Shown: positions 46,805-56,157, counted from the first letter of the stretch. The stretch: DNA of 64,000 nt from Noviherbaspirillum malthae (GCF_015352985.1 NZ_JACYXF010000001.1:682001-746000), one strand, 5' to 3'. A program made the numbers and translations. The notes: generated by a model from the sequence alone, not told the origin.

Positions 46805-48491
46805 AGGCGTCTTCTCCAGCTTTGTGTTCGATCTTGATGGGGGTGGCGTAGACGAATTCTTTGAACGGAGCGACGCCGATGCGGCGGGCCGTGTCGATGA
46901 AGCGTTCGTCTTCGTTGCGCTCGCGCAGGTAGACCTGCAGGATGCGGTCGATCACTTCCGGCATCTGGTGCGCGGAGAACGACGGGCCGATGATCTTGCC
47001 GATGCTCGAATCGTTGCCCTGGGCGCCGCCGACGGACACCTGGTACCACTCGCTGCCGTCCTTGTCGACGCCGAGGATGCCAATGTGGCCGACATGATGG
47101 TGGCCGCAGGAATTGATGCAGCCCGAGATGTTGAGCTCGATCTCGCCGATGTCATGCTGGAAGTCGAGGTTGTCGAAACGCTCGGCGATGTCGGACGCGA
47201 TCGGGATCGACTTGGCATTGGCCAGCGCGCAGAAGTCGCCGCCGGGGCAGCAGATCATGTCGGTCAGGAGGCCGATGTTGGGCGTGGCCATGCCGTGCGC
47301 CTTGGCTTCTTCCCACAGGCGGATCAGGTCGGACTGCTTCACATCGGACAGCACCAGGTTCTGCTCGTGGGTCACGCGCAGTTCGCCGAAGCTGTAGCGG
47401 TCGGCGAGGTCGGCGGCGAAGTCCATCTGTTCCGCGGTGGCGTCGCCCGGCGGCACGCCGGTCTTCTTCAGCGACAGCACGACGGCGGCGTAGCCCGGCA
47501 CCCTGTGCGGCTTGACGTTGCGCTTGATCCAGTTGGAGAAAGCCTTGCTGTCGTTCTTGTACTGTTCGACGGCGGCGTCGGTCGCCGGCAGCTTTTCATA
47601 GGCGGGCGACGGGAAGAAGGAGGCCACGCGGGCCAGTTCCTCTTCGGTCAGCGTGCTCGGGCCATCCTTGAGGTCAACCCATTCCGCTTCGACCTGGCGC
47701 GCGAATTCCTCGACGCCGAGGGCCTTGACCAGGATCTTGATGCGCGCCTTGTACATGTTGTCGCGGCGGCCGTACTGATTGTAGACGCGCAGGATGGCTT
47801 CGATGTAGCTCATCACATGCTGCCACGGCAGGAAGGCGCGGATCTCGCTGCCCAGGATCGGGGTGCGGCCCATGCCGCCGCCGACCAGCACGCGGAAGCC
47901 GATCTCGCCCTGTTCGTTCTTCACGACCGACAGGCCGATGTCATGCACCTGGATCGCGGCGCGGTCTTCGAGCGCGCCGTTGATGGCAATCTTGAACTTG
48001 CGCGGCAGGAAGGCGAATTCGGGGTGGAAGGTGCTCCACTGGCGCAGGATTTCGGCATAGGGACGCGGATCGATGATCTCGTCGGGCGCGATGCCGGCGA
48101 ATTCGTCGGAAGTGATGTTGCGCACGCAGTTGCCGGAAGTCTGGATCGCATGCAACTCCACCGATGCCAGCTTGGCCAGGATTTCCGGGGTTTCCTCGAT
48201 CTTGATCCAGTTGAACTGGATGTTCTGGCGGGTGGTGAAGTGGCCGTAGCCGCGGTCATGCTCACGCGCGATATGGGCGAACATGCGCACCTGTTTGGAC
48301 GACAGCAGACCGTAGGGAACGGCGCAGCGCAGCATGTAGGCGTGGCGCTGGTAATACAGGCCGTTCTGCAGGCGCAGCGGACGGAATTCGTCCTCGCTCA
48401 GTTCGTTGGACAGGCGGCGGCGTACCTGGTCCGCGTATTGGGCAACGCGTTCCTTGACGATCTGATGGTCATACTGGTCGTATCGATACAT
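46797..48491 (-). CDS. cysI: Siroheme sulfite reductase hemoprotein
   Basis: The 564-residue protein reduces sulfite to sulfide with six electrons. The coupled 4Fe-4S/siroheme ligands are in CCPGGDFCALANAKS and NISGCINSCGHHHVG. Two nitrite/sulfite reductase ferredoxin-like half domains are visible (HFTTRQNIQFNWI and LRVTHEQNLVL). No CysJ flavoprotein gene is present here, so the electron donor may be ferredoxin or a reductase encoded elsewhere. It follows the permease gene by 15 nt. Confidence 0.94.
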   Translation of the reverse strand: MYRYDQYDHQIVKERVAQYADQVRRRLSNELSEDEFRPLRLQNGLYYQRHAYMLRCAVPYGLLSSKQVRMFAHIAREHDRGYGHFTTRQNIQFNWIKIEETPEILAKLASVELHAIQTSGNCVRNITSDEFAGIAPDEIIDPRPYAEILRQWSTFHPEFAFLPRKFKIAINGALEDRAAIQVHDIGLSVVKNEQGEIGFRVLVGGGMGRTPILGSEIRAFLPWQHVMSYIEAILRVYNQYGRRDNMYKARIKILVKALGVEEFARQVEAEWVDLKDGPSTLTEEELARVASFFPSPAYEKLPATDAAVEQYKNDSKAFSNWIKRNVKPHRVPGYAAVVLSLKKTGVPPGDATAEQMDFAADLADRYSFGELRVTHEQNLVLSDVKQSDLIRLWEEAKAHGMATPNIGLLTDMICCPGGDFCALANAKSIPIASDIAERFDNLDFQHDIGEIELNISGCINSCGHHHVGHIGILGVDKDGSEWYQVSVGGAQGNDSSIGKIIGPSFSAHQMPEVIDRILQVYLRERNEDERFIDTARRIGVAPFKEFVYATPIKIEHKAGEDAYA

Positions 48492-48506
48492 CTTCTTGTT
48501 CCAATC

Positions 48507-49280
48507 TCAAAAAACCATTTTGGCGGCGACGGCTGTCAGCGTGGTGGCGAGCAAGCCGCGCAGTATCTTTTCCGGAACTGCCTTGGCTGCCAGCGAACCG
48601 AGCGTGATGCCCGGCACGGAACCCAGCAGAAGGGTCAGCAGCAGTTCCCAATTGATCGAACCCAGATACCAGTGTCCCGCTGCCGCGATCGCGGTCAGGG
48701 GCACGGCATAGGCGATGTCGGTTCCGGCGATTTCCGCAGGAGACAGGCGAGGATACAGTAATACCAATATGGTCGCACCTACCGCCCCGGCGCCGATCGA
48801 GGAAATCGTGACCAGCGTGCCCAGCACGGCGCCGACGATGACGGTCGTGACGGCCAGGTTGCGTCCTTGCAACTGCTTTTCCGGATGGGCCAGCACCCAG
48901 GCCTGCATGCGGCTGCGGAACAGCAGCGCAACAACGGTCAGCAGCACCGAACCGGCGATGGAATAGCGGATGATCTGGCCGATATGCTTGTCCATGGCCC
49001 CGAAATACTTGAGGGCCAGCGTGGTCAGCAGGGCGGCGGGCAGGGCGCCGTAGCAGAGGTGGCGCACCACTTCCCAGCGCACGGTGCCGCGCACCCGGTG
49101 GGCAAGCGTGCCGGCGGTCTTGGTCGCGGAAGCGAAAGCCAGGTCGGTGCCGACGGCCACGGTGGGGGAAACGCCGAACATCAGGGTGAGCAGCGGCGTC
49201 ATCAGCGAACCGCCGCCGACGCCTGTCAGCCCCACCAGCAGGCCCACTGCAAAACCGGAAACAACATAAGTCAGAGTCAT
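48507..49280 (-). CDS. TauE/SafE-family membrane permease
   Basis: The 257-residue protein has about eight hydrophobic helices and the two TauE/SafE repeat signatures, GLLVGLTGVGGGSLMTPLL at the N-terminus and the equivalent ISSIGAGAVGATILVLLYP in the second half. Family members move sulfite, sulfonates or sulfoacetate. As first gene of the cys operon and divergent from cysB, it may import sulfate-related anions or export excess sulfite; direction is not settled by sequence. Confidence 0.88.
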   Translation of the reverse strand: MTLTYVVSGFAVGLLVGLTGVGGGSLMTPLLTLMFGVSPTVAVGTDLAFASATKTAGTLAHRVRGTVRWEVVRHLCYGALPAALLTTLALKYFGAMDKHIGQIIRYSIAGSVLLTVVALLFRSRMQAWVLAHPEKQLQGRNLAVTTVIVGAVLGTLVTISSIGAGAVGATILVLLYPRLSPAEIAGTDIAYAVPLTAIAAAGHWYLGSINWELLLTLLLGSVPGITLGSLAAKAVPEKILRGLLATTLTAVAAKMVF

Positions 49281-49443
49281 GAAACCTCGCGCAAAGGAGT
49301 GTGAATCGTAATAAACTTATTCCTTATTCCAAACGACTTAGTATTTATTTGCTTATATGCCCATTTGGCATAAGCAAGCATAAAAAAACACAGTTGGCCA
49401 TGGCCCATGCCCGGCCGCAGCCGGTCTTGCATTAAGGGAAACG
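49281..49443. promoter_or_regulatory. Divergent cys operon / cysB promoter region
   Basis: This AT-rich gap between the divergent permease and cysB genes holds the direct repeat TTATTCC TTATTCC at about 49317-49331 and the dyad ATGCCCATTTGGCAT (49357-49371). Half-sites of the TTATTC type occur in CysB targets, so CysB control of the sulfate operon is likely, but exact sites are unproven. Confidence 0.45.
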
Positions 49444-50385
49444 ATGAATCTCCATCAACTGCGCTTCGTGCGCGAAGCCGTCCGCCAGAACTTCAACCTC
49501 ACGGAAGCCGCCAAGGCGCTGTATACCTCGCAGCCGGGCGTTTCCAAGGCCATCATCGAGCTTGAGGAAGAGTTGGGCGTGGACATCTTCACCCGGCACG
49601 GCAAGCGCATCCGCGGGCTGACCGAACCCGGCCGCGCGGTGCTGCGTTCGGTGGAGCTGATCATGCAGGAGATAGACGGCTTGAAGCGCATCGGCAAGGA
49701 GTTCGCGGCGCAGGATACCGGTAGTTTCACTATTGCCACAACCCATACGCAGGCCCGGTATGCGCTGCCGAAGGTCGTGCAGATGTTTACCCAGAAGTTT
49801 CCCAAGGTGCGCTTGTCATTGTTGCAGGGCAATCCGCGCCAGATTGCCGAAATGGTATTGAAGGACCAGGCCGACATGGCGATTGCCACCGAAGCCATCG
49901 CCAACATGGACGGCCTGATCACTATGCCCTGCTACCAGTGGGAACATGTAGTCGTGGTGCCGCATGGCCATGCCCTGCTCAATGCCAAGCCGATCACATT
50001 GGAAGAAATCGCCGGCTATCCGCTGATCACCTATGACAGCGCCTTCACCGGTCGCGCCAAGATCGATCATGCGTTTGCGATCCGGGAACTGAAGCCGGAT
50101 GTGCTGCTGGAAGCCATCGATGCCGATGTCATCAAGACCTATGTCGAACTCGGCATGGGGGTTGGCATCATCGCCGGCATGGCCTTCGATCCGGAGCGCG
50201 ACAAGGGGCTGGAAGCGATTTCCGTCGGGCATTTGTTCGGTTCCAACGTCTCGCGTGTTGCTCTCAAGCAGGGCGCTTATCTGCGCAGCTATGTATACAG
50301 TTTCATTGAGTTGCTGACACCCACGCTCAACCGCAAGCTGATCGAGCAGCTGATGAGCGGCGAAAAGGAAAATTACGAGCTATGA
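49444..50385 (+). CDS. cysB: CysB-family LysR transcription regulator
   Basis: The 313-residue regulator starts MNLHQLRFVREAVRQNFNLT, with helix-turn-helix ALYTSQPGVSKAIIELEEELG. It is followed by the effector domain with FTIATTHTQARYALP and the ligand-binding block GNPRQIAEMVLKDQADMAI, both typical of CysB/Cbl. CysB activates sulfate assimilation when N-acetylserine is present. It is divergent from the cys operon. Its stop overlaps the next gene by four bases. Confidence 0.94.
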   Translation: MNLHQLRFVREAVRQNFNLTEAAKALYTSQPGVSKAIIELEEELGVDIFTRHGKRIRGLTEPGRAVLRSVELIMQEIDGLKRIGKEFAAQDTGSFTIATTHTQARYALPKVVQMFTQKFPKVRLSLLQGNPRQIAEMVLKDQADMAIATEAIANMDGLITMPCYQWEHVVVVPHGHALLNAKPITLEEIAGYPLITYDSAFTGRAKIDHAFAIRELKPDVLLEAIDADVIKTYVELGMGVGIIAGMAFDPERDKGLEAISVGHLFGSNVSRVALKQGAYLRSYVYSFIELLTPTLNRKLIEQLMSGEKENYEL

Positions 50386-51173
50386 AGCCGCTGAGGGAGT
50401 GGCCGCTGGAACATCGCCGCGCGCTGCGCGGCATCCTGACCGACATCGATGACACCTTGACCACCGCCGGCGCCCTGACGCCGCAGGTGCTGCAGGCGCT
50501 GAACGATCTGCGCGATGCCGGCTTGCAAGTCATTGCCGTCACCGGCCGTCCGACCTACTGGGCCATGCCCCTGCTCAAGCTGTGCCGCTTCGATGCGGTG
50601 ATCGCCGAAAACGGTGCCAGCGCCTTCTGGAACGACGGCTCGGGCCGCATGCAGTCATGGTTTTATGCCGACGAAACTGCCCGGAAACAGCACCGGCTTG
50701 CGCTGAAAGCCCTGGTTCCCGTACTGCGCGAACGTTACCCGCAAGTGCCGGTGGCCGACGATGCGCCGCTGCGCATCGGAGACCTCGCCTTCGATATCGG
50801 GGAAAATGTTCCGCCCCTCGCACCGGAGACCGTTGCGGGCATCCTTGCCCTCATACGGGAGCACGGTTTTCATGCGACCGCCAGCAGCATCCATGCACAT
50901 GCGGCGCCGATGCCGTTCTGCAAGCAGGCGGCCAGCGAACGCCTGCTGCGGGAGGTATTCGGCATAAGCGACGAAGCGGCGCGCCGGGATTATGCGTTCG
51001 TCGGCGATTCCGGCAACGATGCGCGCATGTTCGCCCATTACCCGCATGCCATTGGCGTCGCCAATGTGCGCCGCCATCTGCCGCGGCTGGAAGCCATGCC
51101 TGCTTACGTGACCATCCTTGAATACGGGGCGGGTTTCGTGGAAGTTGCGCAGGCGATATTGACGGATAGGTGA
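50382..51173 (+). CDS. HAD-superfamily phosphatase (Cof/SPP-like)
   Basis: The 263-residue protein has HAD motif I GILTDIDDTLT with both Asp residues, motif II VIAVTGRPT, and motif IV GDSGNDARMF. The central cap (about 90-200) fits the IIB-type cap of Cof and sucrose-phosphatase-like enzymes. The substrate is unknown. Four-base overlap (ATGA) with cysB means coupled translation, an odd pairing of a regulator with a phosphatase. Confidence 0.82.
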   Translation: MKPLREWPLEHRRALRGILTDIDDTLTTAGALTPQVLQALNDLRDAGLQVIAVTGRPTYWAMPLLKLCRFDAVIAENGASAFWNDGSGRMQSWFYADETARKQHRLALKALVPVLRERYPQVPVADDAPLRIGDLAFDIGENVPPLAPETVAGILALIREHGFHATASSIHAHAAPMPFCKQAASERLLREVFGISDEAARRDYAFVGDSGNDARMFAHYPHAIGVANVRRHLPRLEAMPAYVTILEYGAGFVEVAQAILTDR

Positions 51174-51241
51174 TCCGCTCGCCGAGAACCTGAGCAATTC
51201 CGCAGGATCTTCCTGTCAAAGCCCGGTGCTTTTGCATTTCG

Positions 51242-51432
51242 CTCCCTCTCCCGCAGGCGGGAGAGGGTTGGGGTGAGGGCGGTTGCAAAGCCCCCGACGG
51301 TCTTGACAGCCTCCCTCATCCTCAACCCTCGCTGCGAGCCCTACGACCCAGCTTGCACGCCAGGTCGGCTACGGCAGCGCAAACGATGGTTTGCGAAACC
51401 TTGCCTGCGCCCCGCCTGCGGGAGAAGGGAGC
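51242..51432. repeat. Family A REP-like repeats, one copy interrupted
   Basis: An intact unit is at about 51242-51280 (CCTCTCCCGCAGGCGGGAGAGG followed by TGGGGTGAGGG, with the first 22 bases forming the palindrome in two halves). A second unit is split: CCCTCATCCTCAACCCT (51313-51329) and CCCGCCTGCGGGAGAAGGGA (51411-51430) are parted by about 80 bases. The insert contains the dyad GCAAACGATGGTTTGC (51379-51394). No gene is seen in 51174-51504. Confidence 0.72.
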
Positions 51433-51504
51433 AAAGACCGATCGCATCATCTAACATCTGCTTTCCTGCTTCGCACACCGGACCTACCGCAAAAGGAGAC
51501 CCGA

Positions 51505-52497
51505 ATGAAACTCGCCACCCTCAAGGACGGCACCCGCGACGGTCAGCTGGCGGTCGTGTCGCGGGACCTGAAAACGGCGCATGTCGCCGACGGAATCGCG
51601 CTGACCCTGCAGCGGGCGCTGGACGACTGGTCCTTCATCGCGCCCCAGCTTGATCAGCTGTACGAACAGCTCAATGCCGGCAAGGCGCGCCGCAGCTTCG
51701 ATTTCGATCCCAGGCGCTGCATGGCGCCGCTCCCGCGTGCTTACCAGTGGGCCGACGGCTCGTCCTATGTGAACCATGTGGAGCTGGTGCGCAAGGCGCG
51801 CAACGCCGAGATGCCGGAATCCTTCTGGCACGATCCCCTGATGTACCAGGGCGGCTCCGACGATTTCCTCGGACCGAACGACGATATCGCGCTGGCTTCG
51901 GAAGAGTGGGGCATCGACTTCGAGGGCGAGGTAGCCGTCATCACCGATGACGTACCGATGGGCACGACGCCGGAGAAGGCGCTTGTGCACGTCAAGCTGC
52001 TGATGCTGGTCAACGACGTTTCCCTGCGCAACCTGATTCCGGCGGAACTGGCCAAGGGCTTCGGCTTTTTCCAGTCCAAGCCGGCGTCGAGCTTTTCGCC
52101 CGTGGCGGTGACGCCGGATGAGCTTGGCGATGCCTGGCAGGACGGCAAGGTGGCGCTGCCGCTGCGCGCCTTCTGGAACGGCGCGCTGGTCGGGCAGCCC
52201 AATGCCGGCGTCGACATGGTGTTCAGCTTTCCGCAGCTGATCGCGCATCTGGCCAAGACGCGCAATGCGCGCGCCGGATCCATCATCGGATCGGGCACGG
52301 TGTCGAACAAGGATGCCGGCAAGGGCTATACCTGCATTGCCGAGAAGCGCTGCCTGGAAATGATTGCCGACGGCCAGGCAAAGACGCCGTTCATGAAGTT
52401 CGGCGATACGATCAAGATCGAGATGCTGGACGCCAACGGCAAGTCGATCTTCGGCGCGATCGATCAGCAGGTGGTGCAGGCTGCACGGTCACGCTGA
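51505..52497 (+). CDS. Fumarylacetoacetate hydrolase-family protein
   Basis: The 330-residue protein has the FAH metal-binding core, DFEGEVAVITDDVPMGTTP with the Glu ligands, and downstream VSNKDAGKGYTCIAEKR and GDTIKIEMLDANG. The family includes fumarylacetoacetases and isomerases/hydratases of aromatic breakdown, so the exact reaction is open; an opening MKLATLKDGTRDGQLAVVS is typical of a stand-alone proteobacterial group. AAAAGGAG lies before ATG 51505; the open frame extends upstream through repeat DNA and is ignored. No catabolic genes are adjacent. Confidence 0.85.
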   Translation: MKLATLKDGTRDGQLAVVSRDLKTAHVADGIALTLQRALDDWSFIAPQLDQLYEQLNAGKARRSFDFDPRRCMAPLPRAYQWADGSSYVNHVELVRKARNAEMPESFWHDPLMYQGGSDDFLGPNDDIALASEEWGIDFEGEVAVITDDVPMGTTPEKALVHVKLLMLVNDVSLRNLIPAELAKGFGFFQSKPASSFSPVAVTPDELGDAWQDGKVALPLRAFWNGALVGQPNAGVDMVFSFPQLIAHLAKTRNARAGSIIGSGTVSNKDAGKGYTCIAEKRCLEMIADGQAKTPFMKFGDTIKIEMLDANGKSIFGAIDQQVVQAARSR

Positions 52498-52563
52498 CCG
52501 CGCTGATTTCGCCGGGTTCGCCTGGAGCTATACTGCCTGCATACACGCTCAAAGGAGAATGCC

Positions 52564-53220
52564 ATGCAGGACCTGCTTCCTTCCCTGCCGCTGCTGGCGG
52601 CTTTCCTGTTCGCCAGCCTTGCTCTGGCGGTGACGCCGGGACCCGCCGTCATTTATGTATTGACCCGTACGCTGGCACAGGGCCGCCGGGCCGGGCTGGC
52701 TTCGGTCGCGGGCGTTGCCCTCGGCAACTTCGGCAATGCGGTGGGCGCCGCCATCGGGCTTGCCGCCCTGTTTGCCATTTCCTCGCTGGCCTTCAGCGTC
52801 GTTAAATATGCCGGCGCAGCCTATCTCATCTATCTCGGCGTCAAGGCGCTGCGCGCGCCGAAACCGCAAGCCGGGGAAGGGGCGGCGCCGACATTCGGCA
52901 CGGCGCAGGCGGGACGCATTTTCCGCGACGGCTTCGTGGTCGCCTTGCTCAACCCCAAGACCGCGATTTTCTTTGCGGCCTTCCTGCCGCAGTTCATGGA
53001 CCCGGCCGCTTCCGCCATGGGACAAAGCCTGCTGCTCGGTGCCGTGTTCGTGATGATCGCCGCCACCACCGACCTGATGTATGTATTTACAGCCGGCGCG
53101 CTTGCGCCTGCGCTGAAAAAAATGAAGGGTGCCGGTGCGGCCGGGCGCTATGTGACTGCGAGCGCCTTCATCGGGCTCGGCATTTTTACGGCGGTGTCGG
53201 GAGGGCGCAGCGCGAAATAG
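52564..53220 (+). CDS. LysE/RhtB-family amino acid exporter
   Basis: The 218-residue protein has six predicted helices, with ALAVTPGPAVIYVLTRTLAQG near residues 20-40, the hallmark of LysE/RhtB efflux proteins, and FRDGFVVALLNPKTAIFFAAFLPQF in the middle. Substrate is probably an amino acid, such as threonine, homoserine or leucine. AAAGGAG precedes the start. A bidirectional terminator follows. Confidence 0.9.
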   Translation: MQDLLPSLPLLAAFLFASLALAVTPGPAVIYVLTRTLAQGRRAGLASVAGVALGNFGNAVGAAIGLAALFAISSLAFSVVKYAGAAYLIYLGVKALRAPKPQAGEGAAPTFGTAQAGRIFRDGFVVALLNPKTAIFFAAFLPQFMDPAASAMGQSLLLGAVFVMIAATTDLMYVFTAGALAPALKKMKGAGAAGRYVTASAFIGLGIFTAVSGGRSAK

Positions 53221-53238
53221 GCGCGGCAAAGACACAAT

Positions 53239-53269
53239 AAAAAACCGGACCGCAAGGTCCGGTTTTTTT
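53239..53269. terminator. Bidirectional terminator between lysE-like and cheA genes
   Basis: Arms AAAAAACCGGACC and GGTCCGGTTTTTT around a GCAA tetraloop. It separates two convergent genes and has T-runs on both strands. Confidence 0.93.
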
Positions 53270-53294
53270 ATGCTCCTGCTAGGTCAGGCGGGTT

Positions 53295-55163
53295 TCAGGC
53301 GGCCAGCATTGCCATCGAAGTCTTGCAGCCGTCCAGCAGGAACGCCAGGCTGATGACCAGCACCAGTTCGCCTTCGGCAGAGCGAGCCGTGCCGTTGACG
53401 CCTGGCACCGCCAGCGCGGTCAGCGGCTTGATTACCAGGTCGGCGGTGCCGTCGACCGCATCCACTGCAAGAATGTAGGGCTGCGGCGCGGCGATGACGA
53501 TGCCGACCTTTTCCCGGCCCTGTTCATAGCCGAGGATGGCGGCCAGCGAGCGGACCGCGAGCGGACGGCCCTGGTCGCGCAGCACCGGCGCGCCGCCGAC
53601 TTCGTCGAAGGTCTCCGGCAGTTCGACCACGCGCTGCACCACAGCCATCGGCATGGCAAGCGCCGCGCCGGAAGTACGTACCAGCATGGTCGGAACGATG
53701 GACAGTTCGATCGGCAGGCGGATGGTGAAGCGGGTGCCCTCGCCCAGCACGGAATCGATGCGGATCGCGCCGCGGTGCTTTTCCACCGCAGTCTTCACCA
53801 CATCCATGCCGACGCCGCGGCCGGATACGCTGGAAGCGACTTCCTTGGTCGAGAAACCAGGCAGGAAGATCAGCTGCAGCGCTTCTTCATTGGTCTGCGC
53901 CGCGTTGTCGCTGATAAGTCCCTTGGCCATCGCCTTGGCGCGCAGCTTGGCCGGATCCATGCCCTTGCCGTCGTCGGAGATCTCGATCATGACGCTGCTG
54001 CCTTCCTGCCAGGCCTTGAGCAGGATGGTGGCCTTGGCCGGCTTCGTGGTCGCGCCGCGCTCGTCGGCGGTTTCGATGCCGTGGTCGAGCGCATTGCGCA
54101 GCATGTGCACCAGCGGATCGTAGAGGCTGTCGACCACCACGCGGTCGACTTCGGTTTCGGCGCCCTCGATGACGAGATCCACATCCTTGCCGAGGTCTCT
54201 TGCCAGCTCGCGCACCAGGCGCGGGAATTTCTGGAACAGGCGCCCCACCGGCTGCATGCGGGTCGACAGCGTCGCGCGCTGCAGTTCGGTGGAATAGCGC
54301 GAGGCGCGGCTCAGGGTTTCCTGCAGCGTCGACATCAGCGCGGCGGCCTGGCCTTCGAACTTGAACTGCGACAGCTTCTCCAGCAGCACGCTGGCCTGGT
54401 TGGCGGCCTGCACCGACTCGCCGGCAACTTCCAGCAGCGCATCGAGCTTGACCGCGTCGATGCGGATGGTGTCTTCCTTGACCTGGGCGGTGATGGGGCG
54501 CTGGTTGTCGTCGGCGGCAGCCTTTGCCTGCGGCTTGTCATCGCCGGCGGGTTTGGCCAGCGGCGTCACATTGGGCGGCGCGCTGGCGGCCAGCATGGCG
54601 GCTGTTGGCGCGTCGGGCAGGGTGCCTGGAGGGACGACGGCGCGGTACAGCGCTTCCCAATCCAGGCCGTCGGAATCGATGGCGGAAACGGTGGAAACGC
54701 CGGCAGGCTGGGCTGCCGGTTCGCTTGCAGCGGCCGCTGTCTCAGCCGCATCGGGTACGGCAGCAGCCGGGGCGGTGGACTTGCCTTCGATCGCCGCATT
54801 CAGCAGTTCCTCCAGCGACGCGGGCATGGCAGGCAGCGCTTCGGGCGCCGCACCGTTGGCTAGCTGCTTGAGCTGGTCGCCGACGAAGCCGCTGGCCTGC
54901 AGGCCGGCCTCGATCGCCGTCGGCGTCACCGGCACCTGGCCGGTGCGCAGGCCGTCGAACAGGTTTTCCGTCAGGTGGCAGGCCGACACGATGGCCGGCA
55001 GATTCATGAAGCCTGCGCCGCCCTTGATGGTATGGAAGGAGCGGAACAGGGCGTTGAGCGTATCGGTATCGTCGGGCCGCCGCTCCAGCGAGAGCAGGTG
55101 CTCCTCGACGTTCGTCGCGAGGTCAAGCGCCTCGACGACGAATTCCTTGAGCATATCGTCCAT
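53295..55163 (-). CDS. cheA: CheA-type chemotaxis histidine kinase
   Basis: The 622-residue protein has an N-terminal HPt domain with His44 in FHTIKGGAGFM, an Ala/Pro-rich region of about 110 residues where CheA normally has its P2 CheY-binding domain, then the dimerisation domain (IRIDAVKLDALLEVAGESV). The ATPase follows (HMLRNALDHGIE, GRGVGMDVVKTAVEKHRG), with a CheW-like C-terminal domain. No P2 domain was recognised. Its ATG overlaps the cheZ stop by one base (TAATG). No cheY, cheW, receptor or flagellar gene is in the window, so this may be an auxiliary CheA. Confidence 0.88.
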   Translation of the reverse strand: MDDMLKEFVVEALDLATNVEEHLLSLERRPDDTDTLNALFRSFHTIKGGAGFMNLPAIVSACHLTENLFDGLRTGQVPVTPTAIEAGLQASGFVGDQLKQLANGAAPEALPAMPASLEELLNAAIEGKSTAPAAAVPDAAETAAAASEPAAQPAGVSTVSAIDSDGLDWEALYRAVVPPGTLPDAPTAAMLAASAPPNVTPLAKPAGDDKPQAKAAADDNQRPITAQVKEDTIRIDAVKLDALLEVAGESVQAANQASVLLEKLSQFKFEGQAAALMSTLQETLSRASRYSTELQRATLSTRMQPVGRLFQKFPRLVRELARDLGKDVDLVIEGAETEVDRVVVDSLYDPLVHMLRNALDHGIETADERGATTKPAKATILLKAWQEGSSVMIEISDDGKGMDPAKLRAKAMAKGLISDNAAQTNEEALQLIFLPGFSTKEVASSVSGRGVGMDVVKTAVEKHRGAIRIDSVLGEGTRFTIRLPIELSIVPTMLVRTSGAALAMPMAVVQRVVELPETFDEVGGAPVLRDQGRPLAVRSLAAILGYEQGREKVGIVIAAPQPYILAVDAVDGTADLVIKPLTALAVPGVNGTARSAEGELVLVISLAFLLDGCKTSMAMLAA

Positions 55164-55957
55164 TAGAACCCCAGATCGGCAAGCAAGCTGTCAACGTCGT
55201 CCTGCGCCATGGCAACGCCGGGCGCGGCAGGCCCCTGCATCAGTTCCACCGGCTTGGATTCGGCCATGGCCGCCTTGACCTCCGGCGGAGCATTGTCGCG
55301 CAGCAGCTGCGCCAGTTCCTTCTCGGCGGTGCTGGTGATGTGCACGATCTTCTTGATCAGCTGGCCGGTGATGTCCTGGAAGTCCTGGGCCATCATGATG
55401 TCGAGCAGGCGGGCCTTTTCGGATTCGGTGGCTTCCTGCACGACGGCGGCGAACTGCTTCGAGTCGCCGGCCAGTGCCTTGAATTCCTCGATGCCGAGCT
55501 TGCCTTCGAACAGCTGGGCCCACCGGCTTTCCATGTCCTTCGCCTGCTTCTGCAGGGTTTCCTGCTCGGGGATGCAGGTATCGACGGTATTGAGCACCTT
55601 GTTGGCGGCCTGCTCGGTCAGCGAAGCCACATGCTCGAGACGGCCCTGGGCGTCGGTGATCTGGCTGGCGACGTCGGAGAGCGAGCGGTCGTAGCCCAGC
55701 TGGCGCAGCGAGTCGTGCAGCATGCGCACGATGCCGCCGAGTCGCTCGTACATCGACTGGTCTTCAGGGTCCTCCGGATTTCCGGAAATTTCCTGTGCCT
55801 GCTGCATGTCCTGCTCGGCGCCGGCGGCGAGGGGTTCGTTATCCAGGCTGACTGTTTCCTGCGCGCTTGCAGGGCTTGCAGGGGCGGCGACCGTTTCCGT
55901 ACGCTGCGCGGCTACTTCTTCAAACAGGGCTTCAAGATCATCTGCGGCGTCGGTCAT
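55163..55957 (-). CDS. cheZ: Chemotaxis phosphatase CheZ
   Basis: The 264-residue protein matches CheZ: a long helical hairpin region with the active-site segment MMAQDFQDITGQLIKKI (Asp and Gln that attack phospho-CheY) and a C-terminal QDDVDSLLADLGF, which resembles the CheY-binding tail. The N-terminal ~70 residues are acidic and low in complexity. ATG 55957 has AAGGA 9 nt upstream; an in-frame ATG at 55993 is possible. It is the first gene of a cheZ-cheA pair. Confidence 0.9.
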   Translation of the reverse strand: MTDAADDLEALFEEVAAQRTETVAAPASPASAQETVSLDNEPLAAGAEQDMQQAQEISGNPEDPEDQSMYERLGGIVRMLHDSLRQLGYDRSLSDVASQITDAQGRLEHVASLTEQAANKVLNTVDTCIPEQETLQKQAKDMESRWAQLFEGKLGIEEFKALAGDSKQFAAVVQEATESEKARLLDIMMAQDFQDITGQLIKKIVHITSTAEKELAQLLRDNAPPEVKAAMAESKPVELMQGPAAPGVAMAQDDVDSLLADLGF

Positions 55958-56157
55958 GTCGGTGCATCCTTCATTCGTTGTCAGCTTGTCCATTGTTGGT
56001 CGACAGGCGGTCATGGCGCGGCCGTACCTGCCCATTCACTTGGATTATCAGCTACGAATTTCTTCTGCGCAACATGAACATGAAGACGCTGCGCCGGGCC
56101 GCTGCAAAGTGTTGTCTCGGCCTGCGCAAACTTGCCAATTCGTCTATAAGACGTCGA

